A DNA stretch of 64,000 nucleotides. It comes from Luzula sylvatica (lineage: Eukaryota > Streptophyta > Magnoliopsida > Poales > Juncaceae). The notes beneath the pieces were generated by a model that saw only the letters and a list, made by a program, of their open reading frames with translations, had not been told where the DNA came from and made no database searches. Position numbers and translations under genes: made by a program. Numbering within the stretch: the first letter of the stretch is position 1; the number at the start of each line of letters is the position of its first letter. The stretch covers positions 62,001-126,000 of the forward strand of contig CAMPEJ010000007.1 in assembly GCA_946800325.1 (NCBI GenBank). Direction: 5' to 3'. Positions 1 to 13,823 of the stretch are shown piece by piece.

Positions 1-780
1 TGTTTTTCGATTCAAAACAATTTGTTTATGCTTTGGGGAGTTCAAATAACGTATTTTGAGATCATTTGAATCGTATCTTTTTCCAGATAACATTTCACCA
101 AAATTTACAAACACTAAGACAGTTTGTTTTTCGATTCAAAACAATCTGTTTATGCTTTGGGGAGTTCAAATAACGTATTTTGAGATCATTCGAATCGTAT
201 CTTTTACTACATAACATTTCACCAAAATTTACAAACACTAAGAAAGTCTGTTTTTCAATTCAAAACAATCTGTTTATGCTTTGGGGAGTTCAAATAACGT
301 ATTTTGAGATCATTCGAATCGTATATTTTACTACATAACATTTCACCAAAATTTACAAACACTAAGAAAGTTTGTTTTTCGATTCAAAACAATTGTTTTA
401 TGCTTTGGGGAGTTCAAATAACATACTTTTAGATAATTCGAACCGTATCTTTTACCACATAACATTTCACCAAAATTTGCAAACACTAAGAAAGTTTGTT
501 TTTCGATTCAAAACAATCTGTTTATGCTTTGGGGAGTTCAAATAACGTATTTTGAGATCATTGGAATCGTATCTTTTACTACATAACATTTCACCAAAAT
601 TTACAAACACTAAGAAAGTTTGTTTTTCGATTCAAAACAATCTGTTTATGCTTTGGGGAGTTCAAATAACGTATTTTGAGATAATTTGAATCGTATCTTT
701 TACTACATAACATTTCACCAAAATTTACAAACACTAAGAAAGTTTGTTTTTCGATTCAAAACAATCTGTTTATGCTTTGG

Positions 781-842
781 GATCATTTGAATCATTTGAA
801 TCGTATTTTGAGATCATTTGAATCATTTGAATCGTATTTTGA
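781..842 (+). repeat. Two copies of a 31-bp insert inside a 163-bp monomer (1)
   Basis: After CTTTGG, the normal 23-bp segment (ggagttcaaa ... ttttga) is replaced by two copies of a 31-bp unit, at 781-811 and 812-842. Each unit contains ATTTGAATC twice and ends in GTATTTTGA. The host monomer runs from 741 to 903 and is 163 bp long instead of 124. Confidence 0.93.
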
Positions 843-3800
843 GATCATTTGAATCGTATCTTTTACCACATAACATTTCACCAAAATTTACAAACACTAA
901 GAAAGTTTGTTTTTCGATTCAAAACAATCTGTTTATGGTTTGGGGAGTTCAAATAACGTATTTTGAGATCATTTGAATCGTATCTTGTACCACATAACAT
1001 TTCACCAAAATTTACAAACACTACGAAAGTTTGTTTTTCGATTCAAAACAATCTGTTTATGCTTTCGGGAGTTCAAATAACGTATTTTGAGATCATTTGA
1101 ATCGTATCTTTTACCACATAACATTTCACCAAAATTTACAAACACTAAGAAAGTTTGTTTTTCGATTCAAAACAATTTGTTTATGCTTTGGGGAGTTCAA
1201 ATAACGTATTTTGAGATCATTTGAATCGTATCTTTTTCCAGATAACATTTCACCAAAATTTACAAACACTAAGACAGTTTGTTTTTCGATTCAAAACAAT
1301 CTGTTTATGCTTTGGGGAGTTCAAATAACGTATTTTGAGATCATTCGAATCGTATCCTTTACTACATAACATTTCACCAAAATTTACAAACACTAAGAAA
1401 GTTTGTTTTTCGATTCAAAACAATCTGTTTATGCTTTGGGGAGTTCAAATAACGTATTTTGAGATCATTCGAATCGTATATTTTACCACATAACATTTTA
1501 CCAAAATTTACAAACACTAAGAAAGTTTGTTTTTCGATTCAAAACAATTTGTTTATACTTTGGGGAGTTCAAATAACGTATTTTGACATCATTTGAATCG
1601 TATCTTTTACCACATAACATTTCACCCAAATTTACAAACAGAAAGTTTGTTTTTCGATTCAAAACAATCTGTTTATGCTTTGGGGAGTTCAAATAACGTA
1701 TTTTGAGATCATTTGAATCGTATCTTTTACCACATAACATTTTACCAAAATTTACAAACACTAAGAAAGTTTGTTTTTCGATTCAAAACAATTGCTTTGG
1801 GGAGTTCAAATAACGTATTTTGAGATCATTTGAATCGTATCTTTTACCACATAACATTTCACCAAAATTTACAAACACTAAGAAAGTTTGTTTTTCGATT
1901 CAAAACAATCTGTTTATGCTTTGGGGATTTCAAATAACGTATTTTGAGATCATTTGAATCGTATATTTTACCACATAACATTTTACCAAAATTTACAAAC
2001 ACTAAGAAAGTTTGTTTTTCGATTCAAAACAATTTGTTTATGCTTTGGGGAGTTCAAATAACGTATTTTGGGATCATTTGAATCGTATCTTTTTCCAGAT
2101 AACATTTCACCAAAATTTACAAACACTAAGACAGTTTGTTTTTCGATTCAAAACAATCTGTTTATGCTTTGGGGAGTTCAAATAACGTATTTTGAGATCA
2201 TTCGAATCGTATCTTTTACTACATAACATTTCACCAAAATTTACAAACACTAAGAAAGTTTGTTTTTCGATTTAAAACAATCTGTTTATGCTTTCGGGAG
2301 TTCAAATAACGTATTTTGAGATCATTTGAATCGTATCTTTTACCACATAACATTTCTCCAAAATTTACAAACACTAAGAAAGTTTGCTTTTCGATTCAAA
2401 ACAATCTGTTTATGCTTTGGGGAGTTCAAGTAACGTATTTTGAGATCATTTGAATCGTATATTTTACCACATAACATTTTACCAAAATTTACAAACACTA
2501 AGAAAGTTTGTTTTTCGATTCAAAACAATCTGTTTATGCTTTGGGGAGTTCAAATAACGTATTTTGAGATCATTTGAATCGTATCTTTTACCACATAACA
2601 TTTTACCAAAATTTACAAACACTAAGAAAGTTTGTTTTTCGATTCAAAACAATTGCTTTGGGGAGTTCAAATAACGTATTTTGAGATCATTTGAATCGTA
2701 TCTTTTACTACATAACATTTCACCAAAATTTACAAACACTAAGAAAGTTTGTTTTTCGATTCAAAACAATCTGTTTATGCTTTGGGGAGTTCAAATAACG
2801 TATTTTGAGATCATTTGAATCGTATCTTTTACCACATAACATTTTACCAAAATTTACAAACACTAAGAAAGTTTGTTTTTCGATTCAAAACAATTTGTTT
2901 ATTCTTTGGGGAGTTCAAATAACGTATTTTGAGATCATTTGAATCGTATCTTTTTCCAGATAACATTTCACCAAAATTTACAAACACTAAGACAATTTGT
3001 TTTTCGATTCAAAACAATCTGTTTATGCTTTGGGGAGTTCAAATAACATATTTTGAGATCATTCGAATCGTATCCTTTACTACATAACATTTCACCAAAA
3101 TTTACAAACACTAAGAAAGTTTGTTTTTCGATTTAAAACAATCTGTTTATGCTTTCGGGAGTTCAAATAACGTATTTTGAGATCATTTGAATCGTATCTT
3201 TTACCACATAACATTTCACCAAAATTTACAAACACTAAGAAAGTTTGTTTTTCGATTCAAAACAATCTGTTTATGCTTTGGGGAGTTCAAATAACGTATT
3301 TTGAGATCATTTGAATCGTATCTTTTACCACATAACATTTCAACCAAATTTACAAACAGAAAGTTTGTTTTTCGATTCAAAACAATCTGTTTATGCTTTG
3401 GGGAGTTCAAATAACGTATTTTAAGATCATTTGAATCGTATCTTTTACCACATAACATTTTACCAAAATTTACAAACACTAAGAAAGTTTGTTTTTCGAT
3501 TCAAAACAATCTGTTTATGCTTTGGGGAGTTCAAATAACGTATTTTGAGATCATTTGAATCGTATATTTTACCACATAACATTTTACCAAAATTTACAAA
3601 CACTAAGAAAGTTTGTTTTTCGATTCAAAACAATTTGTTTATGCTTTGGGGAGTTCAAATAACGTATTTTGAGATCATTAGAATCGTATCTTTTACCACA
3701 TAACATTTCACCAAAATTTACAAACACTAAGAAAGTTTGTTTTTCGATTCAAAACAATCTGTTTATGCTTTGGGGAGTTCAAATAACGTATTTTGAGATC

Positions 3801-4765
3801 ATTGGAATCGTATCTTTTACCACATAACATTTCACCAAAATTTACAAACACTAAGAAAGTTTGTTTTTCTATTCAAAACAATCTGTTTATGCTTTGGGGA
3901 GTTCAAATAACGTATTTTGAGATCATTCGAATCGTATCTTTTACCACATAACATTTCACCGAAATTTACAAACACCATGAAATTTTGTTTTTCGATTCAA
4001 AACAATTTGTTTATGCTTTGGGGAGTTCAAATAACGTATTTTGAGATCATTTGAATCGTATCTTTTTCCAGATAACATTTCACCAAAATTTACAAACACT
4101 AAGACAGTTTGTTTTTCGATTCAAAACAATCTGTTTATGCTTTGGGGAGTTCAAATAACGTATTTTGAGATCATTCGAATCGTATCTTTTACTACATAAC
4201 ATTTCACCAAAATTTACAAACACTAAGAAAGTCTGTTTTTCAATTCAAAACAATCTGTTTATGCTTTGGGGAGTTCAAATAACGTATTTTGAGATCATTC
4301 GAATCGTATATTTTACTACATAACATTTCACCAAAATTTACAAACACTAAGAAAGTTTGTTTTTCGATTCAAAACAATTGTTTTATGCTTTGGGGAGTTC
4401 AAATAACATACTTTTAGATAATTCGAACCGTATCTTTTACCACATAACATTTCACCAAAATTTGCAAACACTAAGAAAGTTTGTTTTTCGATTCAAAACA
4501 ATCTGTTTATGCTTTGGGGAGTTCAAATAACGTATTTTGAGATCATTGGAATCGTATCTTTTACTACATAACATTTCACCAAAATTTACAAACACTAAGA
4601 AAGTTTGTTTTTCGATTCAAAACAATCTGTTTATGCTTTGGGGAGTTCAAATAACGTATTTTGAGATAATTTGAATCGTATCTTTTACTACATAACATTT
4701 CACCAAAATTTACAAACACTAAGAAAGTTTGTTTTTCGATTCAAAACAATCTGTTTATGCTTTGG

Positions 4766-4827
4766 GATCATTTGAATCATTTGAATCGTATTTTGAGATC
4801 ATTTGAATCATTTGAATCGTATTTTGA
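4766..4827 (+). repeat. Two copies of the 31-bp insert (2)
   Basis: Identical in structure to the insert at 781 and 3985 bp downstream of it, within a duplicated block. The units are at 4766-4796 and 4797-4827. Confidence 0.92.
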
Positions 4828-5482
4828 GATCATTTGAATCGTATCTTTTACCACATAACATTTCACCAAAATTTACAAACACTAAGAAAGTTTGTTTTTC
4901 GATTCAAAACAATCTGTTTATGGTTTGGGGAGTTCAAATAACGTATTTTGAGATCATTTGAATCGTATCTTGTACCACATAACATTTCACCAAAATTTAC
5001 AAACACTACGAAAGTTTGTTTTTCGATTCAAAACAATCTGTTTATGCTTTCGGGAGTTCAAATAACGTATTTTGAGATCATTTGAATCGTATCTTTTACC
5101 ACATAACATTTCACCAAAATTTACAAACACTAAGAAAGTTTGTTTTTCGATTCAAAACAATTTGTTTATGCTTTGGGGAGTTCAAATAACGTATTTTGAG
5201 ATCATTTGAATCGTATCTTTTTCCAGATAACATTTCACCAAAATTTACAAACACTAAGACAGTTTGTTTTTCGATTCAAAACAATCTGTTTATGCTTTGG
5301 GGAGTTCAAATAACGTATTTTGAGATCATTCGAATCGTATCCTTTACTACATAACATTTCACCAAAATTTACAAACACTAAGAAAGTTTGTTTTTCGATT
5401 TAAAACAATCTGTTTATGCTTTCGGGAGTTCAAATAACGTATTTTGAGATCATTTGAATCGTATCTTTTACCATATAACATT

Positions 5483-5990
5483 TCACCAAAATTTACAAAC
5501 ACTAAAAAAGTTTGTTTTTCGATTCAAAACAATCTGTTTATGCTTTGGGGAGTTCAAATAAACTATTTTGAGATCATTTGAATCGTATCTTTTACCACAT
5601 AACATTTCAACCGAATTTACAAACAGAAAGTTTGTTTTTCGATTCAAAACAATCTGTTTATGCTTTGGGGAGTTCAAATAACGTATTTTGAGATCATTTG
5701 AATCGTATCTTTTACCACATAACATTTTACCAAAATTTACAAACACTAAGAAAGTTTGTTTTTCGATTCAAAACAATCTGTTTATGCTTTGGGGAGTTCA
5801 AATAACGTATTTTGAGATCATTTGAATCGTATCTTTTACCACATAACATTTCAACCAAATTTACAAACAGAAAGTTTGTTTTTCGATTCAAAACAATCTG
5901 TTTATGCTTTGGGGAGTTCAAATAACGTATTTTGAGATCATTTGAATCGTATCTTTTACCACATAACATTTTACCAAAATTTACAAACAC
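5483..5990 (+). repeat. 244-bp dimer in tandem (124 + 120 bp)
   Basis: Two 124+120-bp dimers carrying the CAACC(A/G)AATTT variant are adjacent, 244 bp apart. The first has private changes (ACCATATAAC, AATAAACTATTTTG, CAACCGAATTT). The same arrangement is seen at 11975-12482. Confidence 0.82.
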
Positions 5991-8501
5991 TAAGAAAGTT
6001 TGTTTTTCGATTCAAAACAATCTGTTTATGCTTTGGGGAGTTCAAATAACGTATTTTGAGATCATTGGAATCGTATCTTTTACCACATAACATTTCACCA
6101 AAATTTACAAACACTAAGAAAGTTTGTTTTTCGATTCAAAACAATCTGTTTATGCTTTGGGGAGTTCAAATAACGTATTTTGAGATCATTCGAATCGTAT
6201 ATTTTACCACATAACATTTTACCAAAATTTACAAACACTAAGAAAGTTTGTTTTTCGATTCAAAACAATTTGTTTATACTTTGGGGAGTTCAAATAACGT
6301 ATTTTGAGATCATTTGAATCGTATCTTTTACCATATAACATTTCACCCAAATTTACAAACAGAAAGTTTGTTTTTCGATTCAAAACAATCTGTTTATGCT
6401 TTGGGGAGTTCAAATAACGTATTTTGAGATCATTTGAATCGTATCTTTTACAACATAACATTTTACCAAAATTTACAAACACTAAGAAAGTTTGTTTTTC
6501 GATTCAAAACAATTGCTTTGGGGAGTTCAAATAACGTATTTTGAGATCATTTGAATCGTATCTTTTACCACATAACATTTCACCAAAATTTACAAACACT
6601 AAGAAAGTTTGTTTTTCGATTCAAAACAATCTGTTTATGCTTTGGGGATTTCAAATAACGTATTTTGAGATCATTCGAATCGTATCCTTTACTACATAAC
6701 ATTTCACCAAAATTTACAAACACTAAGAAAGTTTGTTTTTCGATTTAAAACAATCTGTTTATGCTTTCGGGAGATCAAATAACGTATTTTGAGATCATTT
6801 GAATCGTATCTTTTACCACATAACATTTCACCAAAATTTACAAACACTAAGAAAGTTTGTTTTTCGATTCAAAACAATCTGTTTATGCTTTGGGGAGTTC
6901 AAATAACGTATTTTGAGATCATTTGAATCGTATCTTTTACCACATAACATTTCAACCAAATTTACAAACAGAAAGTTTGTTTTTCGATTCAAAACAATCT
7001 GTTTATGCTTTGGGGAGTTCAAATAACGTATTTTAAGATCATTTGAATCGTATCTTTTACCACATAACATTTTACCAAAATTTACAAACACTAAGAAAGT
7101 TTGTTTTTCGATTCAAAACAATCTGTTTATGCTTTGGGGAGTTCAAATAACGTATTTTGAGATCATTTGAATCGTATATTTTACCACATAACATTTTACC
7201 AAAATTTACAAACACTAAGAAAGTTTGTTTTTCGATTCAAAACAATTTGTTTATGCTTTGGGGAGTTCAAATAACGTATTTTGAGATCATAATAATCGTA
7301 TCTTTTACCACATAACATTTCACCAAAATTTACAAACACTAAGAAAGTTTGTTTTTCGATTCAAAACAATCTGTTTATGCTTTGGGGAGTTCAAATAACG
7401 TATTTTGAGATCATTGGAATCGTATCTTTTACCACATAACATTTCACCAAAATTTACAAACACTAAGAAAGTTTGTTTTTCTATTCAAAACAATCTGTTT
7501 ATGCTTTGGGGAGTTCAAATAACGTATTTTGAGATCATTCGAATCGTATCTTTTACCACATAACATTTCACCGAAATTTACAAACACTATGAAATTTTGT
7601 TTTTCGATTCAAAACAATTTGTTTATGCTTTGGGGAGTTCAAATAACGTATTTTGAGATCATTTGAATCGTATCTTTTTCCAGATAACATTTCACCAAAA
7701 TTTACAAACACTAAGACAGTTTGTTTTTCGATTCAAAACAATCTGTTTATGCTTTGGGGAGTTCAAATAACGTATTTTGAGATCATTCGAATCGTATCTT
7801 TTACTACATAACATTTCACCAAAATTTACAAACACTAAGAAAGTCTGTTTTTCAATTCAAAACAATCTGTTTATGCTTTGGGGAGTTCAAATAACGTATT
7901 TTGAGATCATTTCATTCGTATCTTTTACCACATAACATTTCACCAAAATTTACAAACACTGAGAAAGTTTGATTTTCGATTCAAAACAATCTGTTTATGC
8001 TTTGGGGAGTTCAAATAACGTATTTTGAGATCATTTGAATCGTATCTTTTACTACATAACATTTCACCAAAATTTACAAACACTAAGAAAGTTTGTTTTT
8101 CGATTCAAAACAATTGTTTTATGCTTTGGGGAGTTCAAATAACATACTTTTAGATAATTCGAACCGTATCTTTTACCACATAACATTTCACCAAAATTTG
8201 CAAACACTAAGAAAGTTTGTTTTTCGATTCAAAACAATCTGTTTATGCTTTGGGGAGTTCAAATAACGTATTTTGAGATCATTGGAATCGTATCTTTTAC
8301 TACATAACATTTCACCAAAATTTACAAACACTAAGAAAGTTTGTTTTTCGATTCAAAACAATCTGTTTATGCTTTGGGGAGTTCAAATAACGTATTTTGA
8401 GATCATTTGAATCGTATCTTTTACTACATAACATTTCACCAAAATTTACAAACACTAAGAAAGTTTGTTTTTCGATTCAAAACAATCTGTTTATGCTTTG
8501 G

Positions 8502-8563
8502 GATCATTTGAATCATTTGAATCGTATTTTGAGATCATTTGAATCATTTGAATCGTATTTTGA
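8502..8563 (+). repeat. Two copies of the 31-bp insert (3)
   Basis: Same structure. It lies 3736 bp from the previous copy, which equals 30 monomers plus 39 bp (one 163-bp monomer) minus four 4-bp deletions and one 7-bp deletion. Confidence 0.92.
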
Positions 8564-11009
8564 GATCATTTGAATCGTATCTTTTACCACATAACATTTC
8601 ACCAAAATTTACAAACACTAAGAAAGTTTGTTTTTCGATTCAAAACAATCTGTTTATGCTTTGGGGAGTTCAAATAACGTATTTTGAGATCATTTGAATC
8701 GTATCTTTTACCACATAACATTTTACCAAAATTTACAAACACTAAGAAAGTTTGTTTTTCGATTCAAAACAATTGCTTTGGGGAGTTCAAATAACGTATT
8801 TTGAGATCATTTGAATCGTATCTTTTACTACATAACATTTCACCAAAATTTACAAACACTAAGAAAGTTTGTTTTTCGATTCAAAACAATCTGTTTATGC
8901 TTTGGGGAGTTCAAATAACGTATTTTGAGATCATTTGAATCGTATCTTTTACCACATAACATTTTACCAAAATTTACAAACACTAAGAAAGTTTGTTTTT
9001 CGATTCAAAACAATTTGTTTATTCTTTGGGGAGTTCAAATAACGTATTTTGAGATCATTTGAATCGTATCTTTTTCCAGATAACATTTCACCAAAATTTA
9101 CAAACACTAAGACAATTTGTTTTTCGATTCAAAACAATCTGTTTATGCTTTGGGGAGTTCAAATAACGTATTTTGAGATCATTCGAATCGTATCCTTTAC
9201 TACATAACATTTCACCAAAATTTACAAACACTAAGAAAGTTTGTTTTTCGATTTAAAACAATCTGTTTATGCTTTCGGGAGTTCAAATAACGTATTTTGA
9301 GATCATTTGAATCGTATCTTTTACCACATAACATTTCACCAAAATTTACAAACACTAAGAAAGTTTGTTTTTCGATTCAAAACAATCTGTTTATGCTTTG
9401 GGGAGTTCAAATAACGTATTTTGAGATCATTTGAATCGTATCTTTTACCACATAACATTTCAACCAAATTTACAAACAGAAAGTTTGTTTTTCGATTCAA
9501 AACAATCTGTTTATGCTTTGGGGAGTTCAAATAACGTATTTTAAGATCATTTGAATCGTATCTTTTACCACATAACATTTTACCAAAATTTACAAACACT
9601 AAGAAAGTTTGTTTTTCGATTCAAAACAATCTGTTTATGCTTTGGGGAGTTCAAATAACGTATTTTGAGATCATTTGAATCGTATATTTTACCACATAAC
9701 ATTTTACCAAAATTTACAAACACTAAGAAAGTTTGTTTTTCGATTCAAAACAATTTGTTTATGCTTTGGGGAGTTCAAATAACGTATTTTGAGATCATTA
9801 GAATCGTATCTTTTACCACATAACATTTCACCAAAATTTACAAACACTAAGAAAGTTTGTTTTTCGATTCAAAACAATCTGTTTATGCTTTGGGGAGTTC
9901 AAATAACGTATTTTGAGATCATTGGAATCGTATCTTTTACCACATAACATTTCACCAAAATTTACAAACACTAAGAAAGTTTGTTTTTCTATTCAAAACA
10001 ATCTGTTTATGCTTTGGGGAGTTCAAATAACGTATTTTGAGATCATTCGAATCGTATCTTTTACCACATAACATTTCACCGAAATTTACAAACACTATGA
10101 AATTTTGTTTTTCGATTCAAAACAATTTGTTTATGCTTTGGGGAGTTCAAATAACGTATTTTGAGATCATTTGAATCGTATCTTTTTCCAGATAACATTT
10201 CACCAAAATTTACAAACACTAAGACAGTTTGTTTTTCGATTCAAAACAATCTGTTTATGCTTTGGGGAGTTCAAATAACGTATTTTGAGATCATTCGAAT
10301 CGTATCTTTTACTACATAACATTTCACCAAAATTTACAAACACTAAGAAAGTCTGTTTTTCAATTCAAAACAATCTGTTTATGCTTTGGGCAGTTCAAAT
10401 AACGTATTTTGAGATCATTTCATTCGTATCTTTTACCACATAACATTTCACCAAAATTTACAAACACTGAGAAAGTTTGATTTTCGATTCAAAACAATCT
10501 GTTTATGCTTTGGGGAGTTCAAATAACGTATTTTGAGATCATTTGAATCGTATCTTTTACTACATAACATTTCACCAAAATTTACAAACACTAAGAAAGT
10601 TTGTTTTTCGATTCAAAACAATTGTTTTATGCTTTGGGGAGTTCAAATAACATACTTTTAGATAATTCGAACCGTATCTTTTACCACATAACATTTCACC
10701 AAAATTTGCAAACACTAAGAAAGTTTGTTTTTCGATTCAAAACAATCTGTTTATGCTTTGGGGAGTTCAAATAACGTATTTTGAGATCATTGGAATCGTA
10801 TCTTTTACTACATAACATTTCACCAAAATTTACAAACACTAAGAAAGTTTGTTTTTCGATTCAAAACAATCTGTTTATGCTTTGGGGAGTTCAAATAACG
10901 TATTTTGAGATCATTTGAATCGTATCTTTTACTACATAACATTTCACCAAAATTTACAAACACTAAGAAAGTTTGTTTTTCGATTCAAAACAATCTGTTT
11001 ATGCTTTGG

Positions 11010-11071
11010 GATCATTTGAATCATTTGAATCGTATTTTGAGATCATTTGAATCATTTGAATCGTATTTTGA
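11010..11071 (+). repeat. Two copies of the 31-bp insert (4)
   Basis: Same structure, 2508 bp after the previous copy. That is the period of the local 20-monomer duplication. Confidence 0.92.
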
Positions 11072-12749
11072 GATCATTTGAATCGTATCTTTTACCACAT
11101 AACATTTCACCAAAATTTACAAACACTAAGAAAGTTTGTTTTTCGATTCAAAACAATCTGTTTATGGTTTGGGGAGTTCAAATAACGTATTTTGAGATCA
11201 TTTGAATCGTATCTTTTACCACATAACATTTTACCAAAATTTACAAACACTAAGAAAGATTGTTTTTCGATTCAAAACAATTTGTTTATGCTTTGGGGAG
11301 TTCAAATAACGTATTTTGAGATCATTTGAATCGTATCTTGTACCACATAACATTTCACCAAAATTTACAAACACTACGAAAGTTTGTTTTTCGATTCAAA
11401 ACAATCTGTTTATGCTTTCGGGAGTTCAAATAACGTATTTTGAGATCATTTGAATCGTATCTTTTACCACATAACATTTCACCAAAATTTACAAACACTA
11501 AGAAAGTTTGTTTTTCGATTCAAAACAATTTGTTTATGCTTTGGGGAGTTCAAATAACGTATTTTGAGATCATTTGAATCGTATCTTTTACCACATAACA
11601 TTTCACCACAATTTACAAACACTAAGAAAGTTTGTTTTTCGATTCAAAACAATTTGTTTATGCTTTGGGGAGTTCAAATAACGTATTTTGAGATCATTTG
11701 AATCGTATCTTTTTCCAGATAACATTTCACCAAAATTTACAAACACTAAGACAGTTTGTTTTTCGATTCAAAACAATCTGTTTATGCTTTGGGGAGTTCA
11801 AATAACGTATTTTGAGATCATTCGAATCGTATCCTTTACTACATAACATTTCACCAAAATTTACAAACACTAAGAAAGTTTGTTTTTCGATTTAAAACAA
11901 TCTGTTTATGCTTTCGGGAGTTCAAATAACGTATTTTGAGATCATTTGAATCGTATCTTTTACCACATAACATTTCACCAAAATTTACAAACACTAAAAA
12001 AGTTTGTTTTTCGATTCAAAACAATCTGTTTATGCTTTGGGGAGTTCAAATAACGTATTTTGAGATCATTTGAATCGTATCTTTTACCACATAACATTTC
12101 AACCAAATTTACAAACAGAAAGTTTGTTTTTCGATTCAAAACAATCTGTTTATGCTTTGGGGAGTTCAAATAACGTATTTTGAGATCATTTGAATCGTAT
12201 CTTTTACCACATAACATTTTACCAAAATTTACAAACACTAAGAAAGTTTGTTTTTCGATTCAAAACAATCTGTTTATGCTTTGGGGAGTTCAAATAACGT
12301 ATTTTGAGATCATTTGAATCGTATCTTTTACCACATAACATTTCAACCAAATTTACAAACAGAAAGTTTGTTTTTCGATTCAAAACAATCTGTTTATGCT
12401 TTGGGGAGTTCAAATAACGTATTTTGAGATCATTTGAATCGTATCTTTTACCACATAACATTTTACCAAAATTTACAAACACTAAGAAAGTTTGTTTTTC
12501 GATTCAAAACAATCTGTTTATGCTTTGGGGAGTTCAAATAACGTATTTTGAGATCATTGGAATCGTTTCTTTTACCACATAACATTTCACCAAAATTTAC
12601 AAACACTAAGAAAGTTTGTTTTTCGATTCAAAACAATCTGTTTATGCTTTGGAGAGTTCAAATAACGTATTTTGAGATCATTCGAATCGTATATTTTACC
12701 ACATAACATTTTACCAAAATTTACAAACACTAAGAAAGTTTGTTTTTCG

Positions 12750-13823
12750 ATTCAAAACAATTTGTTTATACTTTGGGGAGTTCAAATAACGTATTTTGGG
12801 ATCATTTGAATCGTATCTTTTTCCAGATGACATTTCACCAAAATTTACAAACACTAAGACAGTTTGTTTTTCGATTCAAAACAATCTGTTTATGCTTTGG
12901 GGAGTTCAAATAACGTATTTTGAGATCATTCGAATCGTATCTTTTACTACATAACATTTCACCAAAATTTACAAACACTAAGAAAGTTTGTTTTTCGATT
13001 TAAAACAATCTGTTTATGCTTTCGGGAGTTCAAATAACGTATTTTGAGATCATTTGAATCGTATCTTTTACCACATAACATTTCACCCAAATTTACAAAC
13101 AGAAAGTTTGTTTTTCGATTCAAAACAATCTGTTTATGCTTTGGGGAGTTCAAATAACGTATTTTGAGATCATTTGAATCGTATCTTTTACCACATAACA
13201 TTTTACCAAAATTTACAAACACTAAGAAATTTTGTTTTTCGATTCAAAACAATTGCTTTGGGGAGTTCAAATAACGTATTTTGAGATCATTTGAATCGTA
13301 TCTTTTACCACATAACATTTCACCAAAATTTACAAACACTAAGAAAGTTTGTTTTTCGATTCAAAACAATCTGTTTATGCTTTGGGGATTTCAAATAACG
13401 TATTTTGAGATCATTTGAATCGTATATTTTACCACATAACATTTTACCAAAATTTACAAACACTAAGAAAGTTTGTTTTTCGATTCAAAACAATTTGTTT
13501 ATGCTTTGGGGAGTTCAAATAACGTATTTTGGGATCATTTGAATCGTATCTTTTTCCAGATGACATTTCACCAAAATTTACAAACACTAAGACAGTTTGT
13601 TTTTCGATTCAAAACAATCTGTTTATGCTTTGGGGAGTTCAAATAACGTATTTTGAGATCATTCGAATCGTATCTTTTACTACATAACATTTCACCAAAA
13701 TTTACAAACACTAAGAAAGTTTGTTTTTCGATTTAAAACAATCTGTTTATGCTTTCGGGAGTTCAAATAACGTATTTTGAGATCATTTGAATCGTATCTT
13801 TTACCACATAACATTTCACCAAA
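12750..13823 (+). repeat. Local tandem duplication, 733-bp (6-monomer) period
   Basis: CCAGATGACATT occurs only at 12823 and 13556, 733 bp apart (6 x 124 - 4 - 7). Both are followed by GACAG, an ACTACATAAC monomer and the CGATTTAAAAC/CTTTCGGG monomer. After about 13090/13823 the copies differ: the first runs into a 120-bp monomer, the second into a TTTGCTTTTCG monomer. Confidence 0.8.

Larger units (their letters stand above)
1..5400 (+). repeat. Duplicated 1.4-kb block, offset 3985 bp
   Basis: Positions 1 to about 1415 match 3986 to about 5400 in variant order: ttccaga/gacag, GTCTG, TTTTTCAATTC, CAATTGTTTTATGC with TTTAGATAATTCGAACCG, TTGCAAAC, the 31-bp insert, TATGGTTTGG, TCTTGTACC, ACTACGAAAG, CTTTCGGG. 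The match ends where the second copy reads CGATTTAAAAC with CTTTCGGG. The left limit lies beyond the window. Confidence 0.85.
2481..10419 (+). repeat. Duplicated 1.8-kb block, offset 6120 bp
   Basis: About 2481-4299 aligns to about 8601-10419 without gaps; I noticed only three differences. Shared rare marks include TTTATTCTTTGG, GACAATTTG, ATTAGAATCG, TTTTTCTATTC and CACCGAAATTT followed by GAAATTTTG. Part of it (about 3110-4299) occurs a third time at about 6722-7911, with CATAATAATCG replacing CATTAGAATCG. Confidence 0.85.
6600..11278 (+). repeat. Tandem duplication, 2508-bp (20-monomer) period
   Basis: About 6600-8770 matches about 9108-11278 at a constant 2508-bp offset (CCAGA at 7680 and 10188; 31-bp insert at 8502 and 11010). 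The period equals 20 x 124 + 39 - 4 - 7, exactly accounted for by one 163-bp, one 120-bp and one 117-bp monomer. The second copy is incomplete at its right end. Confidence 0.85.
5120..12797 (+). repeat. Duplicated block of about 1.1 kb, offset 6492 bp
   Basis: About 5230-6305 matches about 11722-12797. Shared marks are the rare CACTAAAAAAG (5501 and 11993) and two adjacent 244-bp dimers carrying CAACCAAATTT with the 4-bp deletion (5483/5727 and 11975/12219). The copies part at about 6305/12797, where the second reads TTTGGGATC and TTCCAGATGAC. Confidence 0.82.
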
